Under the pieces are notes generated by a model. The model searched no databases and was not told the origin of the DNA. It saw only the letters and a list, made by a program, of their open reading frames with translations. Positions 1 through 9,871 of a DNA stretch of 64,000 nt are shown here, piece by piece. The stretch comes from Streptomyces coeruleorubidus. Lineage in GTDB: Bacteria > Actinomycetota > Actinomycetes > Streptomycetales > Streptomycetaceae. Location: positions 5,499,001 to 5,563,000 of the forward strand of contig NZ_CP023694.1 of assembly GCF_008705135.1 (NCBI RefSeq), given 5' to 3'. Position numbers and translations under genes: made by a program. Each line of letters opens with the position of its first letter. Within the stretch, counting starts at the first letter, position 1.

Positions 1-51
1 CCCCGTGTCGCAGATCACAGAGGGTCGGGCATAAGATGCACGCGGTTGGGC

Positions 52-69
52 TTGTGACCTGCTTCACAT
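52..69. promoter_or_regulatory. Rex-type redox operator upstream of nuoA
   Basis: The site reads TTGTGA, six bases, TCACAT, matching the Rex operator consensus TTGTGA-N6-TCACAA at 11 of 12 conserved positions. It lies 108 bp upstream of the nuoA start, the only obvious inverted repeat in the leader. Rex senses the NADH/NAD+ ratio and in Streptomyces coelicolor controls cydABCD, rex-hemACD and nuo, so this fits repression of nuo when NAD+ is high. The rest of 1-176 shows no gene I can support. Confidence 0.8.
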
Positions 70-176
70 GTTCCCGATCTTCGCCGGGGCGGGCGGGGTT
101 CGAGGGACAGGTGGGGCGGAAGTGAGCCCGACGCAAACCGCCAGCAGTCAGTGCCGACTGAGAGGAGCGAGGAGCG

Positions 177-536
177 GTGAACGCTTATGCGCCCATCCTC
201 GTACTGGGAGCCCTCGGGGCAGGCTTTGCGATCTTCTCCGTGGTCATGGCCACGTTGATCGGGCCGAAGCGGTACAACCGCGCCAAGCTCGAGGCCTACG
301 AGTGCGGTATCGAGCCGACCCCCACGCCGGCCGGCGGCGGGCGCTTCCCGATCAAGTACTACCTGACGGCGATGCTCTTCATCATTTTCGATATCGAGAT
401 CGTCTTCCTCTACCCCTGGGCCGTCACCTTCGACGCCCTGGGGATCTTCGGGCTCGTGGAGATGCTGCTCTTCGTGCTCACCGTCTTCGTCGCGTACGCG
501 TACGTATGGCGGCGCGGCGGCCTGGAATGGGACTGA
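177..536 (+). CDS. nuoA: NADH-quinone oxidoreductase subunit A
   Basis: First gene of the nuo operon, 119 aa, the usual NuoA length. It is a small membrane-arm subunit near the junction with the peripheral arm. Three hydrophobic segments are visible (about residues 7-28, 62-82 and 88-110), and the conserved loop YECGIEP lies near residue 41, the element that rearranges near the quinone site. The GTG start at 177 follows a purine-rich GAGGAGCGAGGAG stretch. nuoB starts 13 bp after the stop. The Rex-type site at 52-69 is the likely redox control for the whole operon. Confidence 0.95.
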   Translation: MNAYAPILVLGALGAGFAIFSVVMATLIGPKRYNRAKLEAYECGIEPTPTPAGGGRFPIKYYLTAMLFIIFDIEIVFLYPWAVTFDALGIFGLVEMLLFVLTVFVAYAYVWRRGGLEWD

Positions 537-549
537 GGGGCCACAAGTC

Positions 550-1100
<551 letters not shown>

Positions 1101-1104
<4 letters not shown>

Positions 1105-1841
1105 GCGACGTCAGCGACAACGGGGTCAACCCCGAGAAGGACCTCAGCGCGTCGAACCTCCCGGGCCAGCGCGGCCAGGGCGGTGAGGAGATCCGCGTCC
1201 AGCGCGGCATGTTCGGCGCGAGCAACGGCGGCGACACCTCCGGCTACGGCGGCCTGGTCCGCTCGGTCCGGCTCCCGGGACCGGCGAGCAGGCCCTACGG
1301 CGGCTGGTTCGACGAGGTCGCCGACGAGCTGGAGGGCGCCCTGGAAGAACAGGGGCTGCTCCCCGGCAACGCCATCGAGAAGACGGTCGTCGACCGCGAC
1401 GAGCTGACCTTCCACATCGAGCGCGAGCACTTGGTGAGTGTCGCCAGGACCCTGCGCGACGACCCGGCCCTGCGCTTCGAGCTGTGCACCGGCGTCAGCG
1501 GCGTCCACTACCCGAACGACAAGGGCCGCGAGCTGCACGCCGTCTACCACCTGCGCTCGATCACCCACAACCGGGTGATCCGCCTGGAGGTCAGCTGCCC
1601 CGACAGCGACCGGCACATCCCGTCGCTGTTCTCGGTCTATCCGACGAACGACTGGCACGAGCGCGAGACGTACGACTTCTTCGGCATCGTCTTCGACGGC
1701 CACCCCGCCCTGACGCGGATCATGATGCCGGACGACTGGCAGGGCTTTCCGCAGCGCAAGGACTACCCCCTCGGCGGCATCCCCGTCGAGTACAAGGGCG
1801 CCCAGATCCCGGCTCCGGACCAGCGGAGGTCGTACTCATGA
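1101..1841 (+). CDS. nuoC: NADH-quinone oxidoreductase subunit C
   Basis: 246 aa from the GTG at 1101, which overlaps the nuoB stop by 4 bp. The reading frame stays open about 440 bp further upstream, but that part is the shadow of nuoB, so the coupled GTG is the credible start. The core is the 30-kDa subunit domain (about residues 95-240), with the signature region ERETYDFFGIVFDGHP and the C-terminal DDWQGFPQRKDYPLGG, which help build the quinone chamber with NuoD. The first 60 residues are polar and glycine-rich, an extension common in actinobacteria. Confidence 0.95.
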
Positions 1842-3160
1842 GCACTTCGCACGCCTCCCCTCGGGAGACCACAGAGGGCACCGTCTACACGGTCACCGGC
1901 GGCGACTGGGACGAGGTCGTCCAGTCCGCGGCCCGCGCCGACGACGAGCGCATCGTCGTCAACATGGGCCCGCAGCACCCGTCCACGCACGGCGTGCTCC
2001 GCCTGATCCTGGAGATCGACGGCGAGACCGTCACCGAGGCCCGCTGCGGCATCGGCTACCTGCACACCGGCATCGAGAAGAACCTCGAGTACCGGACGTG
2101 GACGCAGGGCACCACGTTCGTGACGCGCATGGACTACCTGACGCCGTTCTTCAACGAGACGGCGTACTGCCTCGGGGTCGAGAAGCTCCTCGGCATCGAG
2201 GACCAGATCCCGGACCGCGCCTCGATCATCCGCGTGCTCCTGATGGAGCTGAACCGGCTCTCCTCGCACCTGGTGTGCATCGCCACCGGCGGCATGGAGC
2301 TCGGCGCCACCACGATCATGATCTACGGCTTCCGTGATCGTGAACTCATTCTCGATATCTACGAGCTGATCACCGGCCTGCGGATGAACCACGCGTACAT
2401 CCGGCCCGGCGGACTCGCCCAGGACCTGCCGCCCGGCGCGGTGGACCAGATCCGCGAGTTCGTGAAGAAGATGAAGAAGAACCTCCCGGAGTACGACAAG
2501 CTCGCCACCGGGAACCCCATCTTCAAGGCCCGTATGCAGGACGTCGGCTACCTCGACCTGGCCGGCTGCATGGCCCTCGGCGCGACGGGACCGATCCTGC
2601 GCTCCACCGGCCTGCCGCACGACCTGCGCAAGGCCCAGCCGTACTGCGGCTACGAGACCTACGACTTCGAGATCCCGACCGCCGACACCTGCGATTCCTA
2701 CGGCCGCTTCCTGATCCGGCTGGAGGAGATGCGCCAGTCGCTCAAAATCATCGAGCAGTGCCTGGACCGGCTCCAGCCCGGCCCGGTCATGGTCGCCGAC
2801 AAGAAGATCGCCTGGCCTGCCCAGCTCGCCCTGGGGCCCGACGGCCTCGGCAACTCCCTCGACCACATCAAGAAGATCATGGGCACCTCCATGGAGGCCC
2901 TGATCCACCACTTCAAGCTGGTCACCGAGGGCTTCCGCGTCCCGCCGGGACAGACGTACGCGGCGGTCGAGTCGCCCAAGGGCGAACTCGGGGTGCACGT
3001 CGTGTCCGACGGCGGCACCCGCCCCTACCGGGTCCACTTCCGCGACCCGTCCTTCACCAACCTTCAGGCCATGGCGGCGATGTGCGAGGGCGGCCAGGTC
3101 GCCGACGTCATCGTCGCCGTCGCGTCCATCGACCCCGTGATGGGAGGCGTCGACCGGTGA
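1838..3160 (+). CDS. nuoD: NADH-quinone oxidoreductase subunit D
   Basis: 440 aa, the 49-kDa subunit related to NiFe-hydrogenase large subunits that forms most of the quinone-binding pocket next to cluster N2. The motif GPQHPSTHG near residue 45 contains the histidine that faces the quinone headgroup, and the family C-terminus SIDPVMGGVDR is present. The ATG at 1838 overlaps the nuoC stop (ATGA). Fourth gene in the operon; no truncation seen. Confidence 0.97.
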   Translation: MSTSHASPRETTEGTVYTVTGGDWDEVVQSAARADDERIVVNMGPQHPSTHGVLRLILEIDGETVTEARCGIGYLHTGIEKNLEYRTWTQGTTFVTRMDYLTPFFNETAYCLGVEKLLGIEDQIPDRASIIRVLLMELNRLSSHLVCIATGGMELGATTIMIYGFRDRELILDIYELITGLRMNHAYIRPGGLAQDLPPGAVDQIREFVKKMKKNLPEYDKLATGNPIFKARMQDVGYLDLAGCMALGATGPILRSTGLPHDLRKAQPYCGYETYDFEIPTADTCDSYGRFLIRLEEMRQSLKIIEQCLDRLQPGPVMVADKKIAWPAQLALGPDGLGNSLDHIKKIMGTSMEALIHHFKLVTEGFRVPPGQTYAAVESPKGELGVHVVSDGGTRPYRVHFRDPSFTNLQAMAAMCEGGQVADVIVAVASIDPVMGGVDR

Positions 3161-4017
3161 CCACCTCTTCTTCCGAGCGGGGCGTCAGCCTGGGCATGCC
3201 CGAACTGCCCGCACCCGCCTACCCGGACGAGGTCCGGGCCCGCCTGGAGACCGACGCGCGCGAGGTCATCGCCCGCTACCCGGACTCCCGGTCCGCCCTC
3301 CTGCCGCTGCTGCACCTCGTGCAGGCCGAGGAAGGCCACGTCACGCGCACCGGGATGCGGTTCTGCGCGGACATGCTCGGCCTGACCACGGCGGAGGTCA
3401 CCGCGGTCGCCACCTTCTACACCATGTACCGCCGCCGGCCGAGCGGTGACTACCAGGTGGGGGTGTGCACCAACACCCTGTGCGCCGTCATGGGCGGGGA
3501 CGCGATCTTCGAGGAGCTCCAGGAGCACCTGGGCGTCGGCAACGGCGAGACCACCGGCGACGGCAAGGTCACCCTGGAGCACATCGAGTGCAACGCGGCC
3601 TGCGACTTCGCGCCGGTCGTGATGGTCAACTGGGAGTTCTTCGACAACCAGACCCCGGCGAGCGCCAAACGCCTCGTCGACGACCTGCGCGCGGGACGGC
3701 CGGTCACCCCCACGCGCGGGGCACCGATGTGCACCTTCAAGGAGACCGCCCGGGTCCTGGCCGGTTTCCCCGACGAGCGGGACGGAGCCGTCGAGTCCGG
3801 GGGAAGCGCGGGACCCGCCTCCCTGGTCGGCCTGAAGCTCGCCAAGGGCGAGTCCGCTCCCGCGCGCGTGGTGCATCCGCGCGGCGAGGCGCCCCGGGAC
3901 GACAAGCCGCACGAGCCGTCACCGACGGAGCACTTGAGCTCGCACGACGCGCCGCAGGACACGTCGGCCTCCGACCCGGCCCACCCGGCCGGGCCCACCG
4001 CCGAGGAGGGGGAGTGA
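3157..4017 (+). CDS. nuoE: NADH-quinone oxidoreductase subunit E with long polar C-terminal tail
   Basis: 286 aa from the GTG that overlaps the nuoD stop. Residues about 20-200 are the 24-kDa [2Fe-2S] thioredoxin-fold subunit: cysteines in GVCTNTLCAVMGG and IECNAACDFAP give the expected C-x4-C and C-x3-C pairs for cluster N1a. The remaining 80 or so residues are rich in D, E, H, P, S and A and look disordered. Typical bacterial NuoE proteins are about 160-200 aa, so this tail is an addition. The protein pairs with NuoF in the NADH dehydrogenase module. Confidence 0.95.
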   Translation: MTTSSSERGVSLGMPELPAPAYPDEVRARLETDAREVIARYPDSRSALLPLLHLVQAEEGHVTRTGMRFCADMLGLTTAEVTAVATFYTMYRRRPSGDYQVGVCTNTLCAVMGGDAIFEELQEHLGVGNGETTGDGKVTLEHIECNAACDFAPVVMVNWEFFDNQTPASAKRLVDDLRAGRPVTPTRGAPMCTFKETARVLAGFPDERDGAVESGGSAGPASLVGLKLAKGESAPARVVHPRGEAPRDDKPHEPSPTEHLSSHDAPQDTSASDPAHPAGPTAEEGE

Positions 4018-5363
4018 TGACCTTGGCACCCGAGCTGAAAGACATGAGCCCCGAGAAGCTGCTCGCACCGGTGCTGTCGGCCTTCTGGGACGAGGACAGG
4101 GCCTGGACGCTGGACGTCTACCGGCGGCACGACGGGTACGAAGGGCTTCGCAAGGCGCTCGCCATGTCGCCGGACGACGTGATCGCGTACGTCAAGGAAT
4201 CGGGTCTGCGCGGGCGCGGCGGCGCGGGATTCCCCACGGGCATGAAGTGGCAGTTCATTCCCCAGGGGGATGGAAAGCCGCACTATCTTGTTGTCAACGC
4301 CGACGAGTCGGAGCCGGGGACGTGCAAGGACATCCCGCTCCTCTTCGCGAACCCGCACAGCCTCATCGAGGGCATGATCATCGCGTGCTACGCCATCAGG
4401 TCTTCGCACGCCTTCGTCTATCTGCGTGGTGAAGTCGTCCCGGTGCTGCGGCGGTTGCACTCGGCCGTCCGCGAGGCCTACGAGGCCGGCTTCCTCGGCG
4501 AGAACATCCTGGACAGCGGACTGGACCTCGACATCACCGTGCACGCGGGGGCGGGCGCGTACATCTGCGGTGAGGAGACCGCACTGCTGGACTCGCTCGA
4601 AGGCCGCCGGGGTCAACCGCGGCTTCGTCCCCCCTTCCCTGCCGTCGCGGGCCTCTACGCGTGCCCGACTGTGGTGAACAACGTCGAATCGATCGCGTCG
4701 GTTCCCGCGATCATGAACCGGGGCAAGGAATGGTTCCGGTCGATGGGGAGTGAGAAGTCGCCCGGCTTCACGCTCTACTCCCTGTCCGGCCACGTCGCCA
4801 GCCCCGGCCAGTACGAGGCGCCGCTCGGGATCACCCTCCGCCAGCTCCTCGACATGAGCGGCGGGATGCGCCCCGGGCACCGCCTCAAGTTCTGGACGCC
4901 GGGCGGCTCCTCGACCCCGATGTTCACCGACGAGCATCTCGACGTCCCTCTTGATTACGAAGGAGTGGGCGCCGCGGGTTCCATGCTCGGCACGAAAGCC
5001 CTCCAGTGCTTCGACGAGACGACCTGCGTGGTGCGGGCCGTGACGCGCTGGACCGAGTTCTACGCCCACGAGTCCTGCGGCAAGTGCACGCCCTGCCGCG
5101 AAGGGACGTACTGGCTCGTGCAGCTGCTGCGCGACATCGAGGCCGGCAAGGGACAGATGTCCGACCTCGACAAGCTGAACGACATCGCCGACAACATCAA
5201 CGGCAAGTCGTTCTGCGCCCTCGGCGACGGCGCCGCCTCGCCGATCTTCTCCTCGCTCAAGTACTTCCGCGAGGAGTACGAGCAGCACATCACGGGCCGG
5301 GGCTGTCCCTTCGACCCTGCCAAGTCGACGGCCTGGGCCGACCGCACGGAGGTGAACGCATGA
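4017..5363 (+). CDS. nuoF: NADH-quinone oxidoreductase subunit F (NADH/FMN-binding)
   Basis: 448 aa. This subunit oxidises NADH using FMN and passes electrons to cluster N3. The glycine-rich FMN/NADH region GRGGAGFPTGMKW lies near residue 65, AYICGEETALL near residue 180, and the N3 cysteines are CGKCTPCREGT near residue 351 plus a final cysteine in SFCALGDGA. The ATG at 4017 overlaps the nuoE stop by one base; an in-frame GTG at 4014 is an equally possible start and differs by one residue. The ribosome-binding GAGGAGGGGGAG is just upstream. Confidence 0.96.
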   Translation: MTLAPELKDMSPEKLLAPVLSAFWDEDRAWTLDVYRRHDGYEGLRKALAMSPDDVIAYVKESGLRGRGGAGFPTGMKWQFIPQGDGKPHYLVVNADESEPGTCKDIPLLFANPHSLIEGMIIACYAIRSSHAFVYLRGEVVPVLRRLHSAVREAYEAGFLGENILDSGLDLDITVHAGAGAYICGEETALLDSLEGRRGQPRLRPPFPAVAGLYACPTVVNNVESIASVPAIMNRGKEWFRSMGSEKSPGFTLYSLSGHVASPGQYEAPLGITLRQLLDMSGGMRPGHRLKFWTPGGSSTPMFTDEHLDVPLDYEGVGAAGSMLGTKALQCFDETTCVVRAVTRWTEFYAHESCGKCTPCREGTYWLVQLLRDIEAGKGQMSDLDKLNDIADNINGKSFCALGDGAASPIFSSLKYFREEYEQHITGRGCPFDPAKSTAWADRTEVNA

Positions 5364-7864
5364 CCGTGACCACCAACGCTCCCTCAGGCGGGGGAGAGGC
5401 GGCGGTCCCGCCGGAGGACCTCGTGTCGCTGACGATCGACGGCGTCGAGATCAGCGTGCCGAAGGGCACCCTGGTCATCCGGGCCGCCGAACAGCTCGGC
5501 ATCGAGATCCCCCGGTTCTGCGACCACCCCCTCCTCGACCCGGCCGGCGCCTGCCGCCAGTGCATCGTCGAAGTCGAGGGCCAGCGCAAGCCCATGGCGT
5601 CCTGCACCATCACGTGCACCGACGGGATGGTGGTCAAGACCCACCTCACCTCGCCGGTCGCCGAGAAGGCCCAGAAGGGTGTGATGGAGCTCCTGCTCAT
5701 CAACCACCCGCTGGACTGCCCGGTCTGCGACAAGGGCGGCGAGTGCCCGCTGCAGAACCAGGCCATGTCGCACGGCGACGCCGAGTCCCGCTTCGAGGGC
5801 CGCAAGCGCACGTACGAGAAGCCCCTCCCCATCTCCACGCAGGTGCTGCTCGACCGCGAGCGGTGCGTGCTGTGCGCCCGCTGCACCCGGTTCTCCAACC
5901 AGGTCGCGGGCGACCCGATGATCGAGCTGATCGAGCGCGGCGCGCTCCAGCAGGTCGGCACCGGCGAGGGCGACCCGTTCGAGTCGTACTTCTCCGGCAA
6001 CACCATCCAGATCTGCCCCGTGGGAGCGCTGACCTCGGCGGCGTACCGATTCCGCTCCCGCCCCTTCGACCTCGTCTCGTCCCCGTCGGTCTGCGAGCAC
6101 TGCTCCGGCGGTTGCGCCACGCGCACCGACCACCGGCGCGGCAAGGTCATGCGGCGGCTCGCCGCCAACGACCCCGAGGTCAACGAGGAGTGGATCTGCG
6201 ACAAGGGGCGGTTCGCGTTCCGGTACGCGCAGCAGCGGGACCGGCTGGAGACGCCGCTCGTGCGCAACGCCGAGGGCGAGCTGGAACCGGCCTCCTGGCC
6301 CGAGGCGCTCCAGATCGCGGCCCAGGGGCTGCTGGCCTCACGGGGCCGCACCGGCGTGCTGACCGGCGGCCGGCTCACCATCGAGGACGCCTACGCGTAC
6401 AGCAAGTTCGCGCGCGTGGCGCTCGACACCAACGACATCGACTTCCGCGCGCGCGTGCACAGTGGCGAGGAGGCCGACTTCCTCGCCGCCCAGGTCGCCG
6501 GGCGCGGCCGGGACCTCGACGGTACGGGCGTCACGTACGCCGCACTGGAGAAGGCACCCGCCGTCCTGCTGGTCGGTTTCGAGGCGGAGGAGGAGGCGCC
6601 CGGCGTCTTCCTGCGGCTGCGCAAGGCCTGGCGCAAGCACGGGCAGAAGGTCTTCTCCCTGGCCACGCACTCCACGCGCGGTCTGGAGAAGGCCGGCGGG
6701 ACGCTGCTGCCGGCGGCCCCCGGCACCGAGACCGAGTGGCTGGACGCGCTCGCGAGGAACGTCGGCCTGGAGGACGACGGCGCTCTCGCCGCCGAGGCGC
6801 TGCGCGCCGAGGGGGCCGTGATCGTCGTCGGTGAGCGGCTGGCCGCGGTGGCCGGCGGCCTGACCGCCGCCGTACGCACCGCCTCCGCGACCGGGGCTCG
6901 GCTGGCGTGGATCCCGCGCCGGGCCGGGGAGCGTGGCGCCGTCGAGGCGGGCGCGCTGCCGTCGCTGCTGCCGGGCGGACGTCCGGCAACCGACCCACGC
7001 GCGCGGGACGAGGTCGCCGGCGTCTGGGGCGTCGCCGGTCTCCCGCACCGCTACGGCCGCGACACCGGCCAGATCGTGGAGGCCGCCGCGACCGGCGAAC
7101 TCCAGGCGCTGCTGGTGGCGGGTGTCGAGATCGCCGACCTTCCCGACCCGGCACGCGCGCGTGCGGCACTCGACGAGGTCGGCTTCCTGGTCTCGCTCGA
7201 ACTGCGGCCCAGCGAGATCAGCCGCAAGGCGGATGTCGTCCTACCCGTCGCCGCGGTCGCCGAGAAGGCCGGCACCTTCCTCAACTGGGAAGGCCGGGTC
7301 CGCTTCTTCGAGGCCGCGCTCAAGCCCGACCACATGACCCGCCGCCTCGCGCCCACCGACGCGCGCGTGCTCCAGATGGTGGCCGACGCCATGGACGTCC
7401 ACCTCGGACTGCCCGATCTGCGCACCGTACGCGCGGAGATCGACCGGCTCGGCGCCTGGGACGGCCCGCGGGCCACCGAACCCCTGGAGACGGCGGGCGT
7501 CCTGCCCCGTCCGGCCGCCGGTGAGGCGGTGCTCGCCGGACACCGGCTGCTGCTCGACCAGGGCGTGCTCCAGCAGGGCGACGAGGCACTCGCCGGCACC
7601 CGGCACGCCGCACACGCGCGTGTGTCGCCCGCGACGGCCGCCGAGGCGGGCGTCAAGGAGGGCGACCTCCTCGCGGTGACCGGCCCCCAGGGAGTCGTCG
7701 AACTCCCCCTCCAGATCAGTGAGATGCCCGACCGGGTGGTGTGGCTCCCGCTGAACTCCACCGGCGGCGGCGTCGCCTCCGACACTGGGGCTCGGCCCGG
7801 CTCCCTCGTCCGCATCGGCCCGGCGACCCTCGCCGGCGAGGCCCCCAAGGAGGTGGAGGCATGA
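5360..7864 (+). CDS. nuoG: NADH-quinone oxidoreductase subunit G (iron-sulfur)
   Basis: 834 aa, starting at an ATG overlapping the nuoF stop. The N-terminal [2Fe-2S] ferredoxin domain has cysteines from residue 54 to the 80s. It is followed by a His-Cys-ligated cluster region with DKGGECPLQNQAM, then the two-cluster domain with RCVLCARCTRF. A further set at C245-x2-C248-x3-C252-x27-C280 matches the off-pathway cluster N7 found in Escherichia coli and Thermus but absent from many Complex I enzymes. The C-terminal half is a molybdopterin-oxidoreductase-like domain without obvious cofactor function. Confidence 0.95.
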   Translation: MTVTTNAPSGGGEAAVPPEDLVSLTIDGVEISVPKGTLVIRAAEQLGIEIPRFCDHPLLDPAGACRQCIVEVEGQRKPMASCTITCTDGMVVKTHLTSPVAEKAQKGVMELLLINHPLDCPVCDKGGECPLQNQAMSHGDAESRFEGRKRTYEKPLPISTQVLLDRERCVLCARCTRFSNQVAGDPMIELIERGALQQVGTGEGDPFESYFSGNTIQICPVGALTSAAYRFRSRPFDLVSSPSVCEHCSGGCATRTDHRRGKVMRRLAANDPEVNEEWICDKGRFAFRYAQQRDRLETPLVRNAEGELEPASWPEALQIAAQGLLASRGRTGVLTGGRLTIEDAYAYSKFARVALDTNDIDFRARVHSGEEADFLAAQVAGRGRDLDGTGVTYAALEKAPAVLLVGFEAEEEAPGVFLRLRKAWRKHGQKVFSLATHSTRGLEKAGGTLLPAAPGTETEWLDALARNVGLEDDGALAAEALRAEGAVIVVGERLAAVAGGLTAAVRTASATGARLAWIPRRAGERGAVEAGALPSLLPGGRPATDPRARDEVAGVWGVAGLPHRYGRDTGQIVEAAATGELQALLVAGVEIADLPDPARARAALDEVGFLVSLELRPSEISRKADVVLPVAAVAEKAGTFLNWEGRVRFFEAALKPDHMTRRLAPTDARVLQMVADAMDVHLGLPDLRTVRAEIDRLGAWDGPRATEPLETAGVLPRPAAGEAVLAGHRLLLDQGVLQQGDEALAGTRHAAHARVSPATAAEAGVKEGDLLAVTGPQGVVELPLQISEMPDRVVWLPLNSTGGGVASDTGARPGSLVRIGPATLAGEAPKEVEA

Positions 7865-9237
7865 GCCCGTACCTCGCCGCTGAAGACCTCTCGATGTTCG
7901 GCCACGACCCCTGGTGGCTGGTCGTCATCAAGGCGGTGTTCTGCTTCGCCTTCCTGATGGTGACCGTGCTGATCTCCATCGTCATGGAGCGCAAGGTCGT
8001 CGCCTGGATGCAGCTGCGCATCGGCCCCAACCGGCACGGCCCCTGGGGCATGCTCCAGTCGCTCGCCGACGGCATCAAGCTGATGCTCAAGGAAGACGTC
8101 ATCGTCAAGCGCGCGGACAAGGCGGTGTACGTCCTCGCGCCGGTCATCGCGGCCATCCCGGCCTTCATGGCGATCGCCGTGATCCCCTTCGGCCCGGCCG
8201 GCAACGAGGTCTCGATCTTCGGCCAGCGCACCACGATGCAGCTCACCGACCTGCCGATCGCGATGCTCTACATCCTCGCGGTCGCGTCCGTCGGCATCTA
8301 CGGCATCGTGCTGGCGGGCTGGAGCTCCGGATCGACGTACCCGCTGCTGGGCGGTCTGCGCTCCTGCGCGCAGATGATCTCGTACGAGATCGCGATGGGC
8401 GCCGCCTTCGCATCCGTCTTCCTCTACTCCGGGTCGATGTCGACCTCCACGATCGTGGAGCAGCAGACCGACCGCTGGTACATCCTGCTGCTGCCGCTCT
8501 CCTTCGTCCTCTACATCGTGACGATGGTCGGCGAGACCAACCGCGCCCCCTTCGACATGCCGGAGTCCGAGGGCGACCTGGTCGGCGGCTTCAACACCGA
8601 GTACTCGTCGATCAAGTTCGCGATGTTCATGCTCGCCGAGTACGTCAACATGGTGACCGTCTCGGCCGTCGCCACGACGCTGTTCCTCGGCGGCTGGCGG
8701 GCCCCCTGGCCGGTCAGCACCTTCTGGGAGGGCGCGAACCACGGCTGGTGGCCGATGCTCTGGTTCACGGTCAAGGTCCAGTTGCTGCTGTTCATGTTCA
8801 TCTGGATCCGCGGCACGCTTCCACGCGTCCGCTACGACCAGCTGATGAAGCTCGGCTGGAAGGTCCTCATCCCGGTCTCGCTGGTGTGGCTGATGCTCGT
8901 CGCGACCGTGCGTGCCTTCAGGAACGAGGGCTACGACTTCGCCGACATCGCCCTCTACGTCGGCGGCGGCGTGCTGGCCCTGCTGGTGCTCTCCTTCGTC
9001 GTCGACATGTTCCGCGAGAAGGCGAAGGAGGCCGAGCAGCCGGCCGAGACCCCGGCCGCCTTCGACCCGATGGCGGGCGGATTCCCCGTACCGCCACTGC
9101 CGGGACAGGAGCTGCCACCGGTCCCGCGACGCCGTTCACGCAGTGAGCGGGAGCTGATTGTCAGTGGTGGGCCCGATACTCAGAGTGACGGATCTCTGGG
9201 CGGAACTACGGATGGAAAGGAGGCGTCCGATGGCTGA
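7861..9237 (+). CDS. nuoH: NADH-quinone oxidoreductase subunit H
   Basis: 458 aa membrane subunit that joins the peripheral and membrane arms and contributes the quinone entry tunnel. Eight or so hydrophobic helices are visible. The conserved ERKVVAWMQLRIGPNRHGP loop is near residue 43 and GETNRAPFDMPESEGDLV near residue 224. About 75 residues at the C-terminus are hydrophilic and proline/serine-rich, longer than in Escherichia coli NuoH. The ATG overlaps the nuoG stop, and the gene's last 8 bp overlap the nuoI start. Confidence 0.96.
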   Translation: MSPYLAAEDLSMFGHDPWWLVVIKAVFCFAFLMVTVLISIVMERKVVAWMQLRIGPNRHGPWGMLQSLADGIKLMLKEDVIVKRADKAVYVLAPVIAAIPAFMAIAVIPFGPAGNEVSIFGQRTTMQLTDLPIAMLYILAVASVGIYGIVLAGWSSGSTYPLLGGLRSCAQMISYEIAMGAAFASVFLYSGSMSTSTIVEQQTDRWYILLLPLSFVLYIVTMVGETNRAPFDMPESEGDLVGGFNTEYSSIKFAMFMLAEYVNMVTVSAVATTLFLGGWRAPWPVSTFWEGANHGWWPMLWFTVKVQLLLFMFIWIRGTLPRVRYDQLMKLGWKVLIPVSLVWLMLVATVRAFRNEGYDFADIALYVGGGVLALLVLSFVVDMFREKAKEAEQPAETPAAFDPMAGGFPVPPLPGQELPPVPRRRSRSERELIVSGGPDTQSDGSLGGTTDGKEASDG

Positions 9238-9871
9238 GGAACCGAAGGACACCAAGCCCGGGTTCCAGAACCCGGTGGCCGGCTTCGGCGTGACCTTCAA
9301 GGCCATGTTCAAGAAGCGGCTGACCGAGCAGTACCCGGAGCAGCAGAAGACCACGGCTCCGCGCTTCCACGGACGGCACCAGCTCAACCGCCATCCGGAC
9401 GGCCTGGAGAAGTGCGTCGGCTGCGAACTGTGCGCGTGGGCCTGCCCCGCCGACGCCATCTACGTGGAGGGCGCGGACAACACCGACGAGGAGCGCTACT
9501 CGCCGGGCGAGCGGTACGGCCGCGTCTACCAGATCAACTACGCCCGCTGCATCCTGTGCGGCCTGTGCATCGAGGCGTGCCCCACGCGCGCGCTCACGAT
9601 GACGAACGAGTTCGAGCTCGCCGACTCCAGCCGGGCCAACCTCATCTACACCAAGGAGCAGCTGCTCGCCGGTCTGGAGGAGGGCATGGTCGACGCGCCC
9701 CATGCCATCTACCCGGGCACGGACGAACAGGACTACTACCGGGGCCTGGTCACCGAGGCCGCACCCGGTACGGAGCCTCAGGTAGCCCACTCCAAGGGCG
9801 AGGTCGTGCAGGAGTCCGACTCGACCTTCGGCGGGACGGAACCGGCGTCGGAGAAGGTGATCGGCCGATGA
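9230..9871 (+). CDS. nuoI: NADH-quinone oxidoreductase subunit I
   Basis: 213 aa, the TYKY-type subunit holding tetranuclear clusters N6a and N6b that wire NuoG to NuoB. Two ferredoxin motifs are complete: CVGCELCAWACP near residue 62 and CILCGLCIEACP near residue 106. The start at 9230 is chosen because an exact AAGGAGG Shine-Dalgarno lies at 9217-9223; the open frame continues upstream into nuoH. A roughly 50-residue acidic tail follows the core domain. Confidence 0.96.
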   Translation: MAEEPKDTKPGFQNPVAGFGVTFKAMFKKRLTEQYPEQQKTTAPRFHGRHQLNRHPDGLEKCVGCELCAWACPADAIYVEGADNTDEERYSPGERYGRVYQINYARCILCGLCIEACPTRALTMTNEFELADSSRANLIYTKEQLLAGLEEGMVDAPHAIYPGTDEQDYYRGLVTEAAPGTEPQVAHSKGEVVQESDSTFGGTEPASEKVIGR

